Of a DNA stretch of 64,000 nucleotides, positions 42,835-52,400 are shown in pieces; position 1 is the stretch's first letter, and each line of letters starts with the position of its first letter. Location: the NCBI GenBank assembly GCA_016786665.1, contig JAEUVZ010000033.1:28231-92230 (forward strand), given 5' to 3'. A program made the translations under genes and the position numbers. The notes beneath the pieces are model-generated. The model was not told the DNA's origin. It saw only the letters and a program-made list of their open reading frames with translations, and ran no database searches. Source of the DNA: Flavipsychrobacter sp. (GTDB lineage: Bacteria; Bacteroidota; Bacteroidia; Chitinophagales; Chitinophagaceae).

Positions 42835-44800
42835 GACCATAAAGATAGCGGTCGTACTGAGCGCCTATGATAAGATGACGGCGGGCATCAGCCAGGCTGT
42901 TAGCCGGTCTGTATCCAAGCTGAAAACCCTGAGCGAAAAAACAGAGGCGTTAAGTAAATCCGCCTTTGCTTTCGGTAAGGAAACCGGCGGGATAGGACTG
43001 GCTACGGCGGGGCTTCTTGCTGCTCCTTTAAAGGCGGCGGCGGATATGGAGAAATTGCAGGTCGCCTTAAAAACGGCGTTGGGCGGGAACATAAAGGAAA
43101 CGGAAAAATCCTTTAAGGTCATCAATGATTTTGCGGCGCGTACCCCTTACGGTCTGGAGGAAGTGATGGGCGGGTTTATCAAGCTGAAGAACATGGGGCT
43201 TGACCCGTCTAACAAATCCCTGCAATCATACGGTAATACCGCCTCTGCAATGGGTAAGAGCCTTAATGACATGATCGAGGCAGTAACCGACGCAACCACC
43301 GGGGAATTTGAACGCTTAAAGGAGTTCGGTATCAAAGCCAGTTCCACGAAGGATAAAGTTACCTTCCTGTTTCGCGGTGTAAAGACGACCATTGCAAAGG
43401 ACGCTGCCAGCATTGAAAAGTATTTGCAGAAAATCGGCGACACCTATTTTGCCGGTGGTATTGAGGAACAAAGTAAAACCATGTATGGGCAGCTATCCAC
43501 TTTGCAGGATAACTTTAAAATGGCTGCTGCTGCATTAGGGAAAACGCTTATCCCCTCCGTCAATGAATTGTTTAAGCGGGTAACACCGCTACTGGATAAG
43601 CTGCAAAGCTGGATAGAAAAGAACCCGGAACTCACAAAGAAAATCATGTTAGGCGTGGCGGCATTTGCCGCGCTGAATTTGGGCTTGTCCGGTTTGTCTT
43701 TCGCTTTTGGCGGTGTTATGAAATTAGTAAGTGTTGGCACAAAGGTATTCCAGGGACTTACCAGTGCGTTAGGCTTTGTCAGCAAGGCGGTATTATTCAT
43801 CGGCAGGTTATTCCTTGCCAACCCTATGTTGCTGGCTATTGCAGCCATAGCAACGGCGGCGTTCCTGATTTACAAGTATTGGGATACTATAAAAGCATTT
43901 TTCACCCGCTTATGGGCGCAGGTAACAAGGGTATTCCGGCAGGCATGGGAGGGCATTAAAGGGCTGTTTTTCAACTATACCCCGGCGGGACTTATCATTC
44001 AGCACTGGAGTAAAATCACGGCTTGGTTCGGCGGCTTATGGGATAAGCTGAAGGCAATTTTCAAAACGGGATGGGATGCAATAAAGTACCTGTTCTTTAA
44101 CTATACCCCACACGGGTTAGTCATAAAGCATTGGGACAAGATACGGGCATGGTTTACCGGATTATGGACAAAGGTAAAGGCAATATTCAGAGCCGGGTGG
44201 GACGGTATCAAATCCCTGTTCCTGAATTATACACCGCACGGTTTGGTCATAAAACATTGGGACAAGATAGTAGCTTGGTTTGCTAATTTATGGAGCTGGG
44301 TAAAGGCAATTTTCAACGGCTTTACGAGCTGGCTGTTTGGCTTGGGTACTACATTCTTAAATGCAGGTAAAAATATCGTGGATAGTATCTGGAAAGGTAT
44401 TAAGAGCGTAGCGCACAAACCTATTGAAGCGATTAGGGGCATGGTTAGTAAAATACGGGATTACCTGCCCTTTTCACCGGCTAAGACCGGCGCGTTGAAG
44501 GATATTCACCGTATCCGTTTAGTAGAAACGATTGCGCAAAACATTAAAGCCAGCCCGTTGATAAATGCCATGAGCCGGGTAACGGCGCAGGTATTTCAAT
44601 TTAAAGGGCAGCAGTTTTCACCTGCGCCCGTAATGGGTAACATGCAGCAGGGAAATGTTACCTTTCATTTTGCGCCGGTCATTCATCTAAGCGGAAGCGC
44701 AACGGCTAAGGATGCTAATATACTGACCTCCGAAATGAAGCGGCAGTTTGAAAGAATGATGAAGGATTACGAGGGAAGGACAAAGCGAGTGAGATTTTGA
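42824..44800 (+). CDS. tail tape measure protein
   Basis: This 658-residue protein begins with a helical segment, then PYGLEEVMGGFIKLKNMGL, which is a tape-measure signature, and hydrophobic helices around residues 290-345. Residues about 350-500 hold three close 42-residue repeats (each starting NYTP.GL, with HW.KI.AWF.GLW) plus partial units at both ends. The C-terminus (RDYLPFSPAKTGALKDI) is shared by many tape measures. It sets tail length and probably enters the cell during infection. Confidence 0.9.
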   Translation: MADKTIKIAVVLSAYDKMTAGISQAVSRSVSKLKTLSEKTEALSKSAFAFGKETGGIGLATAGLLAAPLKAAADMEKLQVALKTALGGNIKETEKSFKVINDFAARTPYGLEEVMGGFIKLKNMGLDPSNKSLQSYGNTASAMGKSLNDMIEAVTDATTGEFERLKEFGIKASSTKDKVTFLFRGVKTTIAKDAASIEKYLQKIGDTYFAGGIEEQSKTMYGQLSTLQDNFKMAAAALGKTLIPSVNELFKRVTPLLDKLQSWIEKNPELTKKIMLGVAAFAALNLGLSGLSFAFGGVMKLVSVGTKVFQGLTSALGFVSKAVLFIGRLFLANPMLLAIAAIATAAFLIYKYWDTIKAFFTRLWAQVTRVFRQAWEGIKGLFFNYTPAGLIIQHWSKITAWFGGLWDKLKAIFKTGWDAIKYLFFNYTPHGLVIKHWDKIRAWFTGLWTKVKAIFRAGWDGIKSLFLNYTPHGLVIKHWDKIVAWFANLWSWVKAIFNGFTSWLFGLGTTFLNAGKNIVDSIWKGIKSVAHKPIEAIRGMVSKIRDYLPFSPAKTGALKDIHRIRLVETIAQNIKASPLINAMSRVTAQVFQFKGQQFSPAPVMGNMQQGNVTFHFAPVIHLSGSATAKDANILTSEMKRQFERMMKDYEGRTKRVRF

Positions 44801-44876
44801 GTTACTACTGAAAAAGTTTGCATTAGCCTAAAACTTCTCCTAATATTTACTTCGTTAATCCTCCAACTTGCAAGCC

Positions 44877-45734
44877 ATGTATTGCCAGTTGGGGGACATT
44901 GTTTTTGAGGGGCTGAAAGGATTTGAGGCATGGAGCGTGGACGGCAGCGAGGCATCCTATGGCGAACATGCGCTTATTGATGGGAAGCCGCGCTTGCAAA
45001 AAACCGGCGACACCTTACAGGAACTAACGCTTACCTTCCGCTTGCACGCCAAATTTTGCAACCCGGCGCAGGAACTTACCCAATTAGACAAGGCAAAAAC
45101 GGATGGCGAGATACTCCCGCTCCTGATGGGCGACGGCACGTATGTTTCCGACTATGTAATAATTACCGCTCCCTATACCGTAGATCACGCCCTCGCCGAC
45201 GGTACAATCGTGCAGGCTACCGTTACCCTTTCCCTTAAAGAATTTGTCCCGTACTCCAAAGAGGAACAGCAGCAACAGGCGGCGCGTAAAAACGCTTTTG
45301 CTACCGGCGATAAAAAGCCGGTCGTAAGCAGACCGCAGCAACCGCCAACGGATGCGGCAAAGGCAGCAAAGAACGTCACCGAAACCGCGCAGCAGGCAAA
45401 CGAGATAGACGGGCTGGTGAGCGATTATGAAAACAACGTATCGAGCCAGGCTACCCTTGAGCAGAAAATTAAGAACGCCTGCGATAAAGGGAACAAAGCT
45501 ATTAACGACCTGAACGACAAGCTAACGAACGCTCAGTCCTTACAAGGTATTTATACCGGCTTGCAAGGCTCCGCGCAAAATGTGTCCGGCAGGTTCAGTT
45601 CTATAAAGGCGTTGTTCCCTATCAATAACATACAGGACTTAAAGGACGCTAATACCTACCTGCAGGCAGCTATGCGCAGCATGTACGGCACGTCTATTCC
45701 CTTATTCAATAACGTGATAACCCGACGCGGATAA
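44877..45734 (+). CDS. P2 gpU-like tail protein with helical extension
   Basis: The product is 285 residues. The first 125 match gpU of P2: QLGDIVFEGLKGFEAWS, the TGDTLQELTLTFRLHA strand, and VQATVTLSLKEF. gpU caps or completes the tail. The remaining 160 residues are a Gln/Ala-rich helical region (VTETAQQANEIDGLVSDYEN; LNDKLTNAQSLQGIYTG) that is not part of the short P2 protein. I use ATG 44877; a TTG at 44868 is possible. Confidence 0.8.
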   Translation: MYCQLGDIVFEGLKGFEAWSVDGSEASYGEHALIDGKPRLQKTGDTLQELTLTFRLHAKFCNPAQELTQLDKAKTDGEILPLLMGDGTYVSDYVIITAPYTVDHALADGTIVQATVTLSLKEFVPYSKEEQQQQAARKNAFATGDKKPVVSRPQQPPTDAAKAAKNVTETAQQANEIDGLVSDYENNVSSQATLEQKIKNACDKGNKAINDLNDKLTNAQSLQGIYTGLQGSAQNVSGRFSSIKALFPINNIQDLKDANTYLQAAMRSMYGTSIPLFNNVITRRG

Positions 45735-45958
45735 TGGCAAATACACAATACACCGTACAGGACGGCGAGCGTTGGGACGCGGTTGCCTACAAGGCATACG
45801 GCAGGGCTGACCTTGCCCATATCATTATTGCCGCAAACCCCGGCGTTCCTGTTACCGCAAGGCTGGAAGGCGGGACGGTACTGGACATACCCATACTGGA
45901 GGAAACAGCAGTAAAGACGGAAGCGGAACTATTACCGCCGTGGAAAAGAGATGTATAG
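45734..45958 (+). CDS. tail protein X (gpX, LysM-like)
   Basis: The 74-residue protein has the gpX/LysM pattern YTVQDGERWDAVAYKAYGRA followed by IIIAANPGVP and LDIPIL. It joins the baseplate or tube in P2-type tails. Its ATG overlaps the gpU stop. Confidence 0.88.
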   Translation: MANTQYTVQDGERWDAVAYKAYGRADLAHIIIAANPGVPVTARLEGGTVLDIPILEETAVKTEAELLPPWKRDV

Positions 45959-46969
45959 ATGAGCGTTGCGCCCAAACCATATTTTAAAGTGCTGTATGAC
46001 GGTAAGAACATTACCGCAGATATAAGCAAGCACCTGCTGTCGCTTTCCTATACCGATAAAACGGAGGGCGAAAGCGACGAGCTGGAAATCCAGTTAGAGG
46101 ACGTGGACAGGCTGTGGCAAAATGAATGGTATCCGACGAAAGGCAGCGTTATCAAAGCGGAGATAGGCATGGCGGGCGGCGCGGTGCTGTCCTGCGGCTC
46201 GTTTATGATAGACGAGATAGAATTTTCCGCACCACCGGATATAGTATGTATCAAAGGGCTTGCCGCCGGTATTCATTCCGGCATACGCACCAAGAAAAGC
46301 TACGCGCACGAAAACAAAAGCCTGTCCGAAGTGATACGCACCGTAGCGGCAAACGCGGGCTTCCAGGTATCGGGCAAAATTGACAATATCCGTATCGGTC
46401 GGGTTATGCAGCACCGGGAAACCAGCCTTGCCTTTTTACGGCGTTTAAGCCTTGATTACGGCTATGTATTCAGCGTCCGGGATAAAACCCTTGTCTTTAC
46501 CTCTATCTATGATTTAGAGGCGCGGGGTAAAGTCCTGACGCTGGACAGGACAGACCTGATCAGTTTTTCATTCCGGGATAAAACGGTGGATACTTACAAA
46601 GGCGCAAAATCCCGATACCACAATACGCAGAAAAATGAACTGGTCAGCCATAGCGAAGCGGACGACGGCGGGGAGCAACTGGAGATACGCAGCAAGGCGG
46701 AAAATAAACAGCAGGCGGAGGCAAAGGCAAAGGCTGCATTGCATCGGGCAAATACACACGAAAAAACAGGAACCATTGTAACGCCGGGTAATGTGCTGCT
46801 GGTAGCCGGGCAAAACATAGAGCTGACCGGGTTAGGCGTACTATCCGGCAAATACCATGTTACCGCTTCGCACCATACGCTCGATAAGGGTATGGCTTAC
46901 GGTACAGAGGCGGAACTGAAACGTATCGGCACGGTTCCCGAAAGCAAACACAAAAGCAAAAAGAAATAG
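45959..46969 (+). CDS. gpD-like baseplate hub protein
   Basis: At 336 residues it follows P2 gpD: YFKVLYDGKNITADISKHLLS at the start, DELEIQLEDVDRLW, and the later GVLSGKYHVTASHHTLDKG. gpD is the hub linking tube to spike. It begins right after the gpX stop. Confidence 0.88.
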   Translation: MSVAPKPYFKVLYDGKNITADISKHLLSLSYTDKTEGESDELEIQLEDVDRLWQNEWYPTKGSVIKAEIGMAGGAVLSCGSFMIDEIEFSAPPDIVCIKGLAAGIHSGIRTKKSYAHENKSLSEVIRTVAANAGFQVSGKIDNIRIGRVMQHRETSLAFLRRLSLDYGYVFSVRDKTLVFTSIYDLEARGKVLTLDRTDLISFSFRDKTVDTYKGAKSRYHNTQKNELVSHSEADDGGEQLEIRSKAENKQQAEAKAKAALHRANTHEKTGTIVTPGNVLLVAGQNIELTGLGVLSGKYHVTASHHTLDKGMAYGTEAELKRIGTVPESKHKSKKK

Positions 46970-46972
46970 AGC

Positions 46973-47608
46973 GTGTTAAAATTTGGATTGATATGTGAAG
47001 TGGACGCGGCGAAGGGGCTGGCAAAGGTGCATTTTCAGGACGACGATGTACCGAGCGGCTGGCTGCCTATGAGCGTACAAAAATCTTTGAAGGATAAATA
47101 CTCCTTTCCCTTTGACGTGAACGAGCATGTATGGTGCATCATGGACGAGCATTGCGAGTACGGTGTTATCGGCGGCGCGGTCTATGATGAGCAGGAGCAG
47201 CCAGCCGGTGCGGGAGAAGGTAAGCTCGTTATTCATTTTGCCGATAACTCGTCTATTGAGTATGACCGGAATACTAAAACTTTATCGCTCCTGATAAAAG
47301 GTGATATAAAAATTACCAGTGACGAAAAACTGAATGTGGAATGTAAAGAAGCAAATATTACCGTAACGCAAAAGGCAACGGTAAAAGCAAATGAAGTAAA
47401 TGTGGAGGCGCAGGGCAACGCAACAGTAAAGGCGGCATCAGTAAAGATTGATGCGCCTAATGCACAGGCTACCGGCAACCTCGACGTAACGGGTAATATC
47501 ACGGCGGCGGCTGTTACCGCTTCCGGTGATGTGAAAGCGGGGGCGATCAGTTTATTAACGCATAAACATACCGCACCGGGTGGCGTAACCACTCCGGCTA
47601 TACCCTAA
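46973..47608 (+). CDS. baseplate spike protein (gpV-like)
   Basis: The 211-residue protein has an OB-fold N-terminus (LKFGLICEVDAAKGLAKV) and VHFQDDDVPSGWLPMS, typical of gpV. The C-terminal half is a beta-helix of short repeats (ITVTQKATVKANEVNVEAQG; AQATGNLDVTGNITAAAV). HKHTAPGGVTTPAIP at the end fits the spike tip pattern, where His residues bind iron. The start is GTG. Confidence 0.88.
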   Translation: MLKFGLICEVDAAKGLAKVHFQDDDVPSGWLPMSVQKSLKDKYSFPFDVNEHVWCIMDEHCEYGVIGGAVYDEQEQPAGAGEGKLVIHFADNSSIEYDRNTKTLSLLIKGDIKITSDEKLNVECKEANITVTQKATVKANEVNVEAQGNATVKAASVKIDAPNAQATGNLDVTGNITAAAVTASGDVKAGAISLLTHKHTAPGGVTTPAIP

Positions 47609-47618
47609 TTGGCATCTA

Positions 47619-47912
47619 ATGGCATCAGTGAAAGACATACAGGCGGCGGACTGGCAGTTATCCATTGAGGGAGTGGGTATCGTTGAGCAGGGACTCAATG
47701 ACGTAAAGCAATGCGTCAACCTGATACTGCTTACCCGCAAGGGCAGCGATCCCCTGCGCCCGGAGTTTGGCTGTGATATGTACCTGTACATTGACCAGCC
47801 GGTACATATAGCCTCACCGAAAATGAAGAAGGCAATGCTCGAAGCCATACGCCAATGGGAACCGCGCATTGAAGTATTAGGGATAACACACGATCTGGAA
47901 ATTGGCAAGTAA
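47619..47912 (+). CDS. baseplate wedge protein gpW (gp25-like)
   Basis: This 97-residue protein has DVKQCVNLILLTRKGSDPLR and RPEFGCDMYLYIDQP, followed by an EAIRQWEPRIEVL helix. That is the T4 gp25/P2 gpW baseplate family with its conserved EPR. It starts ten bases after the spike gene. Confidence 0.88.
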   Translation: MASVKDIQAADWQLSIEGVGIVEQGLNDVKQCVNLILLTRKGSDPLRPEFGCDMYLYIDQPVHIASPKMKKAMLEAIRQWEPRIEVLGITHDLEIGK

Positions 47913-48564
47913 TACGTTCATAAAGTTTACCATACGATACCGGCTTACGGGTGATGCGAAGGCCGAGAACCTCGAATTTGTTTTGAACAATCAGGCGGTA
48001 AGTACCGGCACGGCAACCGTGTTGATACTGGAGGCGTTATTGCCGCAGGATATAACAACCGCCACAAGGCTGTTTGTTTCTCTTATACTCGACGGCGCAG
48101 AAATGTTACCCGAAATACCCGCTACCGGCTTTGCAAACTATGACGAGTTGTATAGCTGGCTTCAGGCAAACTGGTATATATACGGCAAGTGGTTCATTAC
48201 CGGCAACAAGTTAGTGCTGTACCTGAACGCGGGAATGGCTACGCAGGGAACGCTTGCCGTTACCACTACTTCAAAGTATGTATATACGGCGGCAATCCCT
48301 GAAAAACAGCAGGAAGCATATTACTATGTCAGCTTTATGAAAGACGGTATAGAGGTTTTGCCCGCATTTCCTGAAGACATGGCGGCTACGGTGGAGGACA
48401 TACTCGTTTGGGCAAACCAGTACTGGCCAGAGTACGGCACATGGCAGGTAGAAAATAACCTGCTGGTACTTTCTACCGGAACGCCCGCAGCTACACAGTT
48501 ATCCGTAACGGGAATATTACCCGGCGGTTTTGATTTTGGTTTTTCAAAAGGATTTGACACATAG
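47902..48564 (+). CDS. unknown baseplate-region protein with internal duplication
   Basis: The 220-residue product starts at a TTG inside the gpW gene. It contains two similar halves: FVSLILDGAEMLPEIPATGF followed by a YGKWFITGNKLVLYLNAG stretch, and YYVSFMKDGIEVLPAFPEDM followed by YGTWQVENNLLVLSTG. The unit is about 85-90 residues. P2-type phages have no gene between W and J, so it is an extra piece, perhaps a baseplate decoration or adhesin. Confidence 0.6.
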   Translation: MASNTFIKFTIRYRLTGDAKAENLEFVLNNQAVSTGTATVLILEALLPQDITTATRLFVSLILDGAEMLPEIPATGFANYDELYSWLQANWYIYGKWFITGNKLVLYLNAGMATQGTLAVTTTSKYVYTAAIPEKQQEAYYYVSFMKDGIEVLPAFPEDMAATVEDILVWANQYWPEYGTWQVENNLLVLSTGTPAATQLSVTGILPGGFDFGFSKGFDT

Positions 48565-48604
48565 GATTAGGAGATAGGTTTTAGCGGAGGAAGAGCAGAA
48601 GGGA

Positions 48605-49711
48605 ATGGAATTGACGAAACCACAATTTATTGATATAGACGCGGCAGCTATTGTAAATGATATGATAGCCGATTATGAAACCGCTACAGGTAAAAAGCTG
48701 GCTCCCGCGCAGGCGGAGCGGTTGCTCATTAACGGCTTTGCATACCGGGAGTATTTACTACGCACGGCGATCAATGAAGCCGCCCTGCAAAACCTCGTAG
48801 CCTTTGCCCGTTTCCCTGCATTGGATTATCTCGGAGAGCTGGTCGGCGTTCGCCGCCTCCCGGCAAGTAAAGCGGGCTGCCTGATACGGTTTACACTGGT
48901 AGCGGGGCATGGCAGCTTGGTCATACCTTCCGGCATCCGGGTACAGAGCGTGGACGGGCAGGCAATATTCATTACAACCGAAACAAAGGCAGTCGCTGCC
49001 AGTGTTCTTACCGTTGATATAAAAGCGGAATGTACAGCCGAGGGAAATATCGGCAACAACTACGCGTCCGGCGACATAGCCCTGATACTTGACCCGCAAC
49101 CGTACATTACTGCCGCCGCCAACCTGGACACCAGCGACGGCGGCGCGGACGAGGAAGGCGACGAGCAATTAAGGGAGCGTATCAAATTAGCCCCCGCCGG
49201 GTTCAGCAATGCGGGAAGCAAGGGCGCGTATAAATTCTTTGCAAAATCCGCGCATCCCTCCATTATAGACGTTGCCGTTACTTCACCTGTACCGGGGCAG
49301 GTAAATATCTATCCCTTAATGATGGACGGACAGCCGCCCGCTACTGAAATCATAGACGCGGTATTTGCCAAATGCAATGCCGACAAAGTGCGCCCCCTGA
49401 CCGATACGGTGGTGGTACAAGCCCCGGTTATGATCAGTTACGCGCTGGAGGTAAACCTCACGCTTTTAACGGACGCTATGCCTACGCAGGTAGTGGGTGA
49501 AGTAACCAGAAATTTACAGGCGTATGTGGACGGGAGGAAAACACGCTTAGGGATTGACGTGGTAGGCGCACAGATCATCCGCCAGTCCAATGTAGAGAAA
49601 GTGTATAAAGCGGAGGTCGTAAGCCCCGTCGCAGATATTGTTGTGGGTGAGCATGAATACACAAATTGTACCGGCATTACCGTAAACGTAACAGGTTTTA
49701 ACGATGAGTAA
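48605..49711 (+). CDS. baseplate protein J
   Basis: At 368 residues it has the gpJ signatures: AVVAD-like start LIADYETATGKKL is replaced here by NDMIADYETATGKKLAPAQ, then ALDYLGELVGVRRLPAS, GAEGNIG-type ECTAEGNIGNNYASGD, and GADEEGDEQLRERIKLAP. It forms the wedge that holds tail fibres. It overlaps the gpI gene by eight bases. Confidence 0.9.
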   Translation: MELTKPQFIDIDAAAIVNDMIADYETATGKKLAPAQAERLLINGFAYREYLLRTAINEAALQNLVAFARFPALDYLGELVGVRRLPASKAGCLIRFTLVAGHGSLVIPSGIRVQSVDGQAIFITTETKAVAASVLTVDIKAECTAEGNIGNNYASGDIALILDPQPYITAAANLDTSDGGADEEGDEQLRERIKLAPAGFSNAGSKGAYKFFAKSAHPSIIDVAVTSPVPGQVNIYPLMMDGQPPATEIIDAVFAKCNADKVRPLTDTVVVQAPVMISYALEVNLTLLTDAMPTQVVGEVTRNLQAYVDGRKTRLGIDVVGAQIIRQSNVEKVYKAEVVSPVADIVVGEHEYTNCTGITVNVTGFNDE

Positions 49712-50363
49712 TAAAGACGTAGTACTGGCTAACAGCATTGCAGGCGTTCCGCATTTTGCCGCTTTCGACCTGATGGCAAAGAACAGGATGGACGCGGTAC
49801 AGTTGGACGCGCTGCTGGTGTACCTGATTGATACGGTATCGGAAGACGCGCTTTCTTTCCTTGCGGAGCAATTCGATGTATTAGGCTATAAAGGTATGCG
49901 CCTTGCTACAACCACCGCACAAAAGCGCGAGGTCATAAAAAGGGCTATTGAATTGCACCGTTTCAAAGGCACGGTGTGGGCGGTAAAGGAAGCATTGAAA
50001 ACAATCGGCTATCCCGATGCGGTACTGACAGAACACGTACAAAACGGCGCGGGCGGTTGGGCTACCTTTAGGATTGAACTGGATGCGGGCAACAATCCTA
50101 TATCTGCTACGGCAGTAGAAGAACTGGTGCGTATGATAGAGGAATATAAAAATGTCCGCAGCCATTTAACGGACGTTTCCTATAAAATCAGTTTTGACCC
50201 TGATAGTATCACCCTTGCCGATGAAAGCTATGAAAACCCCGGAGTGGATGACAGCGACGATATATATGTCGGCGGTGACTTTCGGTACAACGGCGCATAT
50301 ACTTACAAAGGGGACAGGAATTACAGCACGGACACGGATATTTTGACGGTAACAATTATATGA
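49704..50363 (+). CDS. tail protein I
   Basis: The 219-residue protein begins HFAAFDLMAKNRMDAVQLD and holds FLAEQFDVLGYKGMRLATTTAQKREVIKRA with HRFKGTVWAVKEALKTIGY, the pattern of P2 gpI. It connects baseplate and fibres. The C-terminus is acidic and repetitive (DESYENPGVDDSDDIYVGG). Confidence 0.88.
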   Translation: MSNKDVVLANSIAGVPHFAAFDLMAKNRMDAVQLDALLVYLIDTVSEDALSFLAEQFDVLGYKGMRLATTTAQKREVIKRAIELHRFKGTVWAVKEALKTIGYPDAVLTEHVQNGAGGWATFRIELDAGNNPISATAVEELVRMIEEYKNVRSHLTDVSYKISFDPDSITLADESYENPGVDDSDDIYVGGDFRYNGAYTYKGDRNYSTDTDILTVTII

Positions 50364-50809
50364 TGCAAGACGGGATAGGAATAGAGGCAAAAGGATTTTT
50401 CAGGGTACAGATCATTGAAACCGCAACCGGGAACATACTGGAGGATTACGAGGACAATAATCTTGTGGTAACGCTTGGCAAAGCTAACACCGCTCAGTTA
50501 CTGGCGGGCGCGGCAACCGGCAAGAAAATAAACAAGATAGCCGTAGGTATAGGAACAACGCCGCCGGACGTTGCGGACACGGCGCTCACCACGCCGTTCA
50601 TCAAGAACATAGACGGCTATTCGTTTCCCAATACGAACGAGGTACTGTTTAGCTGGACGATAGAAACAACAGAGGCAAACGGTTTGAGCATTACGGAGTT
50701 TGGTTTGATGAATGATAGCGGCGTATTGTTTGCAAGAAAGATACGCTCCGCCATTATCAAATCTTCCTCTATCAAACTGGTGGGTACATGGAAAATCACA
50801 ATCAATTAA
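50360..50809 (+). CDS. tail-associated protein, fibre module
   Basis: This 149-residue protein contains DNNLVVTLGKANTAQLLAG and IAVGIGTTPPDVADTALTTP, the pattern of small tail-collar/fibre proteins that come before the adhesin. Its start overlaps the gpI stop. It likely forms part of the receptor-binding complex. Confidence 0.65.
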   Translation: MMQDGIGIEAKGFFRVQIIETATGNILEDYEDNNLVVTLGKANTAQLLAGAATGKKINKIAVGIGTTPPDVADTALTTPFIKNIDGYSFPNTNEVLFSWTIETTEANGLSITEFGLMNDSGVLFARKIRSAIIKSSSIKLVGTWKITIN

Positions 50810-50827
50810 GGAGGGCAGGAATAAGGA

Positions 50828-51895
50828 ATGGCAAATCTTACAGAAACGGCAACATGGGAAGCAGGGATATACCAGTTAGAACAGACCGACCTCGTTATAG
50901 GCGGCGCGGGCGGTATTTCCAATACACAGGGGCAGCAGTTAGCTAACCGCACTACATGGTTAAAAGGACAGGTAGGCTTGGCTAACCGGCTTGCGGATAC
51001 GGCATGGATTGACACGAATATTACACTTACGGCGAGCCATGCCGGTAATGCTATTGTCGCTAACGCGGACAACAAGACGCTGATCATAAAGCTGCCTTTA
51101 GGGAGTACCGTACCTAAAGGAACTATTATACCCATAACGGCAATCAATGTCAACAAATCGCAGGTAACGATTAAAACCAATTCCTACACGGTGGGTTTTC
51201 CTTTCGGTATTACCTATAATGATATTATACATTATGGTGGCACGGGCAGGACAACGATGTATCTCGGTCAGGGCGATAGTATCTGGCTGGTAAAAGGCGA
51301 CCCACCGCCGCCGGTGGGTGGCGTTATTTCGCTGACCGGGAGCTACTGGTATGTGATAGAGGCAAAGGGAAATTTTGATGGTGTAGGCGAAGCCGTTTAC
51401 TCGTACAAAATTCTGCCTAACATGGTTGAGGCAAACGGGCAAATTTTGAACCGCGCAGATTACCCCCGCTTATGGGAATTTGCCCAAAGCATACCCGGCG
51501 GTCTGCCGACGGACGCACAATGGCTGGCAGGTATAAGCGGGCAGTCTAATGCGTTCAGGGGGTGTTTCAGTCACGGCAATTTCAGCACTACATTCCGGGT
51601 TCCCGATTTACGCGCCATGTTTATCCGCGCCTTGGATAACGGCAGGGGCATAGACCTGGGCAGGGTATCCACCGTACCCGGCGGTTATGAAAAGGACGAA
51701 GTGATTGCGCACAACCACATCAACGGGCAATTTGACCGTTTGATGCGTTACGTTGCCGGACTTAACAGCACCAGTACAGGCGCAGACTATACGGCAGGTG
51801 AGCCGGACATTTATAACAGCGCGGTCATACAGCCTTACGGCGGGGCAGAAACGCGCCCGAAGAACGTGGGCTTGGTAGCACAAATAAAAGCATAG
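50828..51895 (+). CDS. tail fibre protein with collar domain
   Basis: The 355-residue protein has a helical N-terminus (ATWEAGIYQLEQTDLVIGG) followed by beta-rich domains. Residues about 200-290 hold a tail-collar domain: GQILNRADYPRLWEFAQS, then STTFRVPDLRAMFIRALDNG, and the C-terminal PKNVGLVAQIKA. Collar proteins bind the cell surface. An AAGGAGG precedes it. Confidence 0.85.
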   Translation: MANLTETATWEAGIYQLEQTDLVIGGAGGISNTQGQQLANRTTWLKGQVGLANRLADTAWIDTNITLTASHAGNAIVANADNKTLIIKLPLGSTVPKGTIIPITAINVNKSQVTIKTNSYTVGFPFGITYNDIIHYGGTGRTTMYLGQGDSIWLVKGDPPPPVGGVISLTGSYWYVIEAKGNFDGVGEAVYSYKILPNMVEANGQILNRADYPRLWEFAQSIPGGLPTDAQWLAGISGQSNAFRGCFSHGNFSTTFRVPDLRAMFIRALDNGRGIDLGRVSTVPGGYEKDEVIAHNHINGQFDRLMRYVAGLNSTSTGADYTAGEPDIYNSAVIQPYGGAETRPKNVGLVAQIKA

Positions 51896-51898
51896 CGG

Positions 51899-52372
51899 AT
51901 GAACCCGGTAAAGCAGACAATCAGAAATCTTATATCGCTAAACATACCTGACAATAATGTAAGGGCGGTTACGCCCGCTTTGCTTCGCGACGTGCTGGAA
52001 CAGATGCTGGACTTTTCAGAGGAAACGGCGACCGGCAGCTTTCAGGATATTACTACAACGGAGGCTGTTGCAGAATGGGACGTGGAATTAGGAAGCAGGG
52101 CTTTTATGCTGTTGGGCAATGATGTAACCCTGTCCATTGAGAACGCGGTACAAGGCGGCTTGTACTGGATTGTTGCGCAGCAGGACAGCAACGGAGGTTA
52201 TAACCTTACCTATCCTCCCGACAGCATTTATGAAGGAGGACAGGAGCCGCAAATCAACCAACAGCCGAGTGCGGTCAGTATCCTGAACGTATTTTTTAAC
52301 GGTACGCACTATATATGGCTCAACAAAGGAAATGAAGCTGCCGCCACATTATGGCAGCAAATGGATTGGTAG
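51899..52372 (+). CDS. tail fibre-associated protein, unknown
   Basis: The 157-residue product has a helical N-terminus (KQTIRNLISLNIPDNN) and a beta-rich rest ending WLNKGNEAAATLWQQMDW. It lies between two fibre genes. I do not recognise a domain. Confidence 0.6.
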   Translation: MNPVKQTIRNLISLNIPDNNVRAVTPALLRDVLEQMLDFSEETATGSFQDITTTEAVAEWDVELGSRAFMLLGNDVTLSIENAVQGGLYWIVAQQDSNGGYNLTYPPDSIYEGGQEPQINQQPSAVSILNVFFNGTHYIWLNKGNEAAATLWQQMDW

Positions 52373-52400
52373 TATTTACAAAAACAAAATAGAATAGATT

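Noticed and set aside
43973..44330. CRISPR-like periodic repeat
   Set aside because: The 126-base period lies within a coding frame and encodes diverged 42-residue protein repeats.
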